From Trueperaceae bacterium (lineage in GTDB: Bacteria > Deinococcota > Deinococci > Deinococcales > Trueperaceae), in the NCBI GenBank assembly GCA_007121175.1, contig SKMG01000108.1, positions 1 through 6,592 on the forward strand: 6,592 nucleotides of DNA, written 5' to 3'. Made by a program: the position numbers and the translations under genes. This document shows, piece after piece, positions 6,561 to 6,592 of this stretch. The notes under the pieces were generated by a model. That model searched no databases. It saw only the letters and a program-made list of their open reading frames with translations, and had not been told where the DNA came from. Each line of letters begins with the position of its first letter. The stretch's first letter is position 1.

Positions 6561-6592
6561 ATGAACTTCTGGCTCGCCAGCGCGAATCCGCG
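6561..6592 (+). CDS. Start of a gene of unknown function (3' partial)
   Basis: ATG 6561 follows a GAGGAG ribosome binding site and opens a frame reading MNFWLASANP to the right edge, cut after about 11 residues. The opening resembles the first beta strand of luciferase-like (LLM, often F420-dependent) oxidoreductases, many of which begin M-K/N-F-W-L. Ten residues are far too few to assign a family, so this is only a hint. It is on the same strand as the regulator, 148 bases downstream, and may or may not share its transcript. Confidence 0.55.
   Translation, partial: MNFWLASANP

Overview
The window is GC-rich DNA of bacterial gene style. It carries three substantial genes, all on the + strand, plus the first 11 codons of a fourth. 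The gene content is an asparagine-synthetase-like PP-loop protein, an exported alpha/beta hydrolase of the 'alpha/beta hydrolase domain' type (PF20091-like), and a very large SARP/AfsR-type STAND regulator with winged-helix, BTAD, P-loop ATPase and helical-repeat regions. This combination suits an actinomycete-like or myxobacterium-like genome; the sequence alone does not settle which. No rRNA, tRNA, CRISPR array, transposase or phage gene is visible.

Layout: (i) 3-1160, the C-terminal part of a PP-loop (asparagine synthase family) protein, cut by the left edge, followed by two short tandem hairpins. (ii) 1161-1417, a 257-base intergenic region with four tandem 11-bp repeats ending just before a TAGCGT -10-like box, then a strong ribosome binding site. 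(iii) 1418-2899, a secreted serine hydrolase with a visible Ser/Asp/His triad. (iv) 2900-3103, a densely structured intergenic region: a 24-bp direct repeat nested in a 12-bp inverted repeat, a TTGACA -35-like box, and a 16-bp palindrome. (v) 3104-6412, the 1102-residue regulator, without a good Shine-Dalgarno and with a marked change in third-codon-position composition halfway along. (vi) 6413-6560, a short leader with a GC-rich hairpin and a good ribosome binding site, then the start of another gene at 6561.

How the parts may work together (inference): SARP-type regulators typically bind direct repeats spaced 11 bp apart, with the last repeat 8 bp from the -10 box. The four 11-bp repeats upstream of the hydrolase gene have that geometry and sit two genes' width from a SARP-type regulator. 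The simplest model is that the regulator, whose ATPase and helical-repeat half would sense a signal, activates the hydrolase gene. The palindrome and nested repeats upstream of the regulator would control the regulator itself. The PP-loop gene has its own terminator-like structure and probably belongs to the preceding transcription unit.
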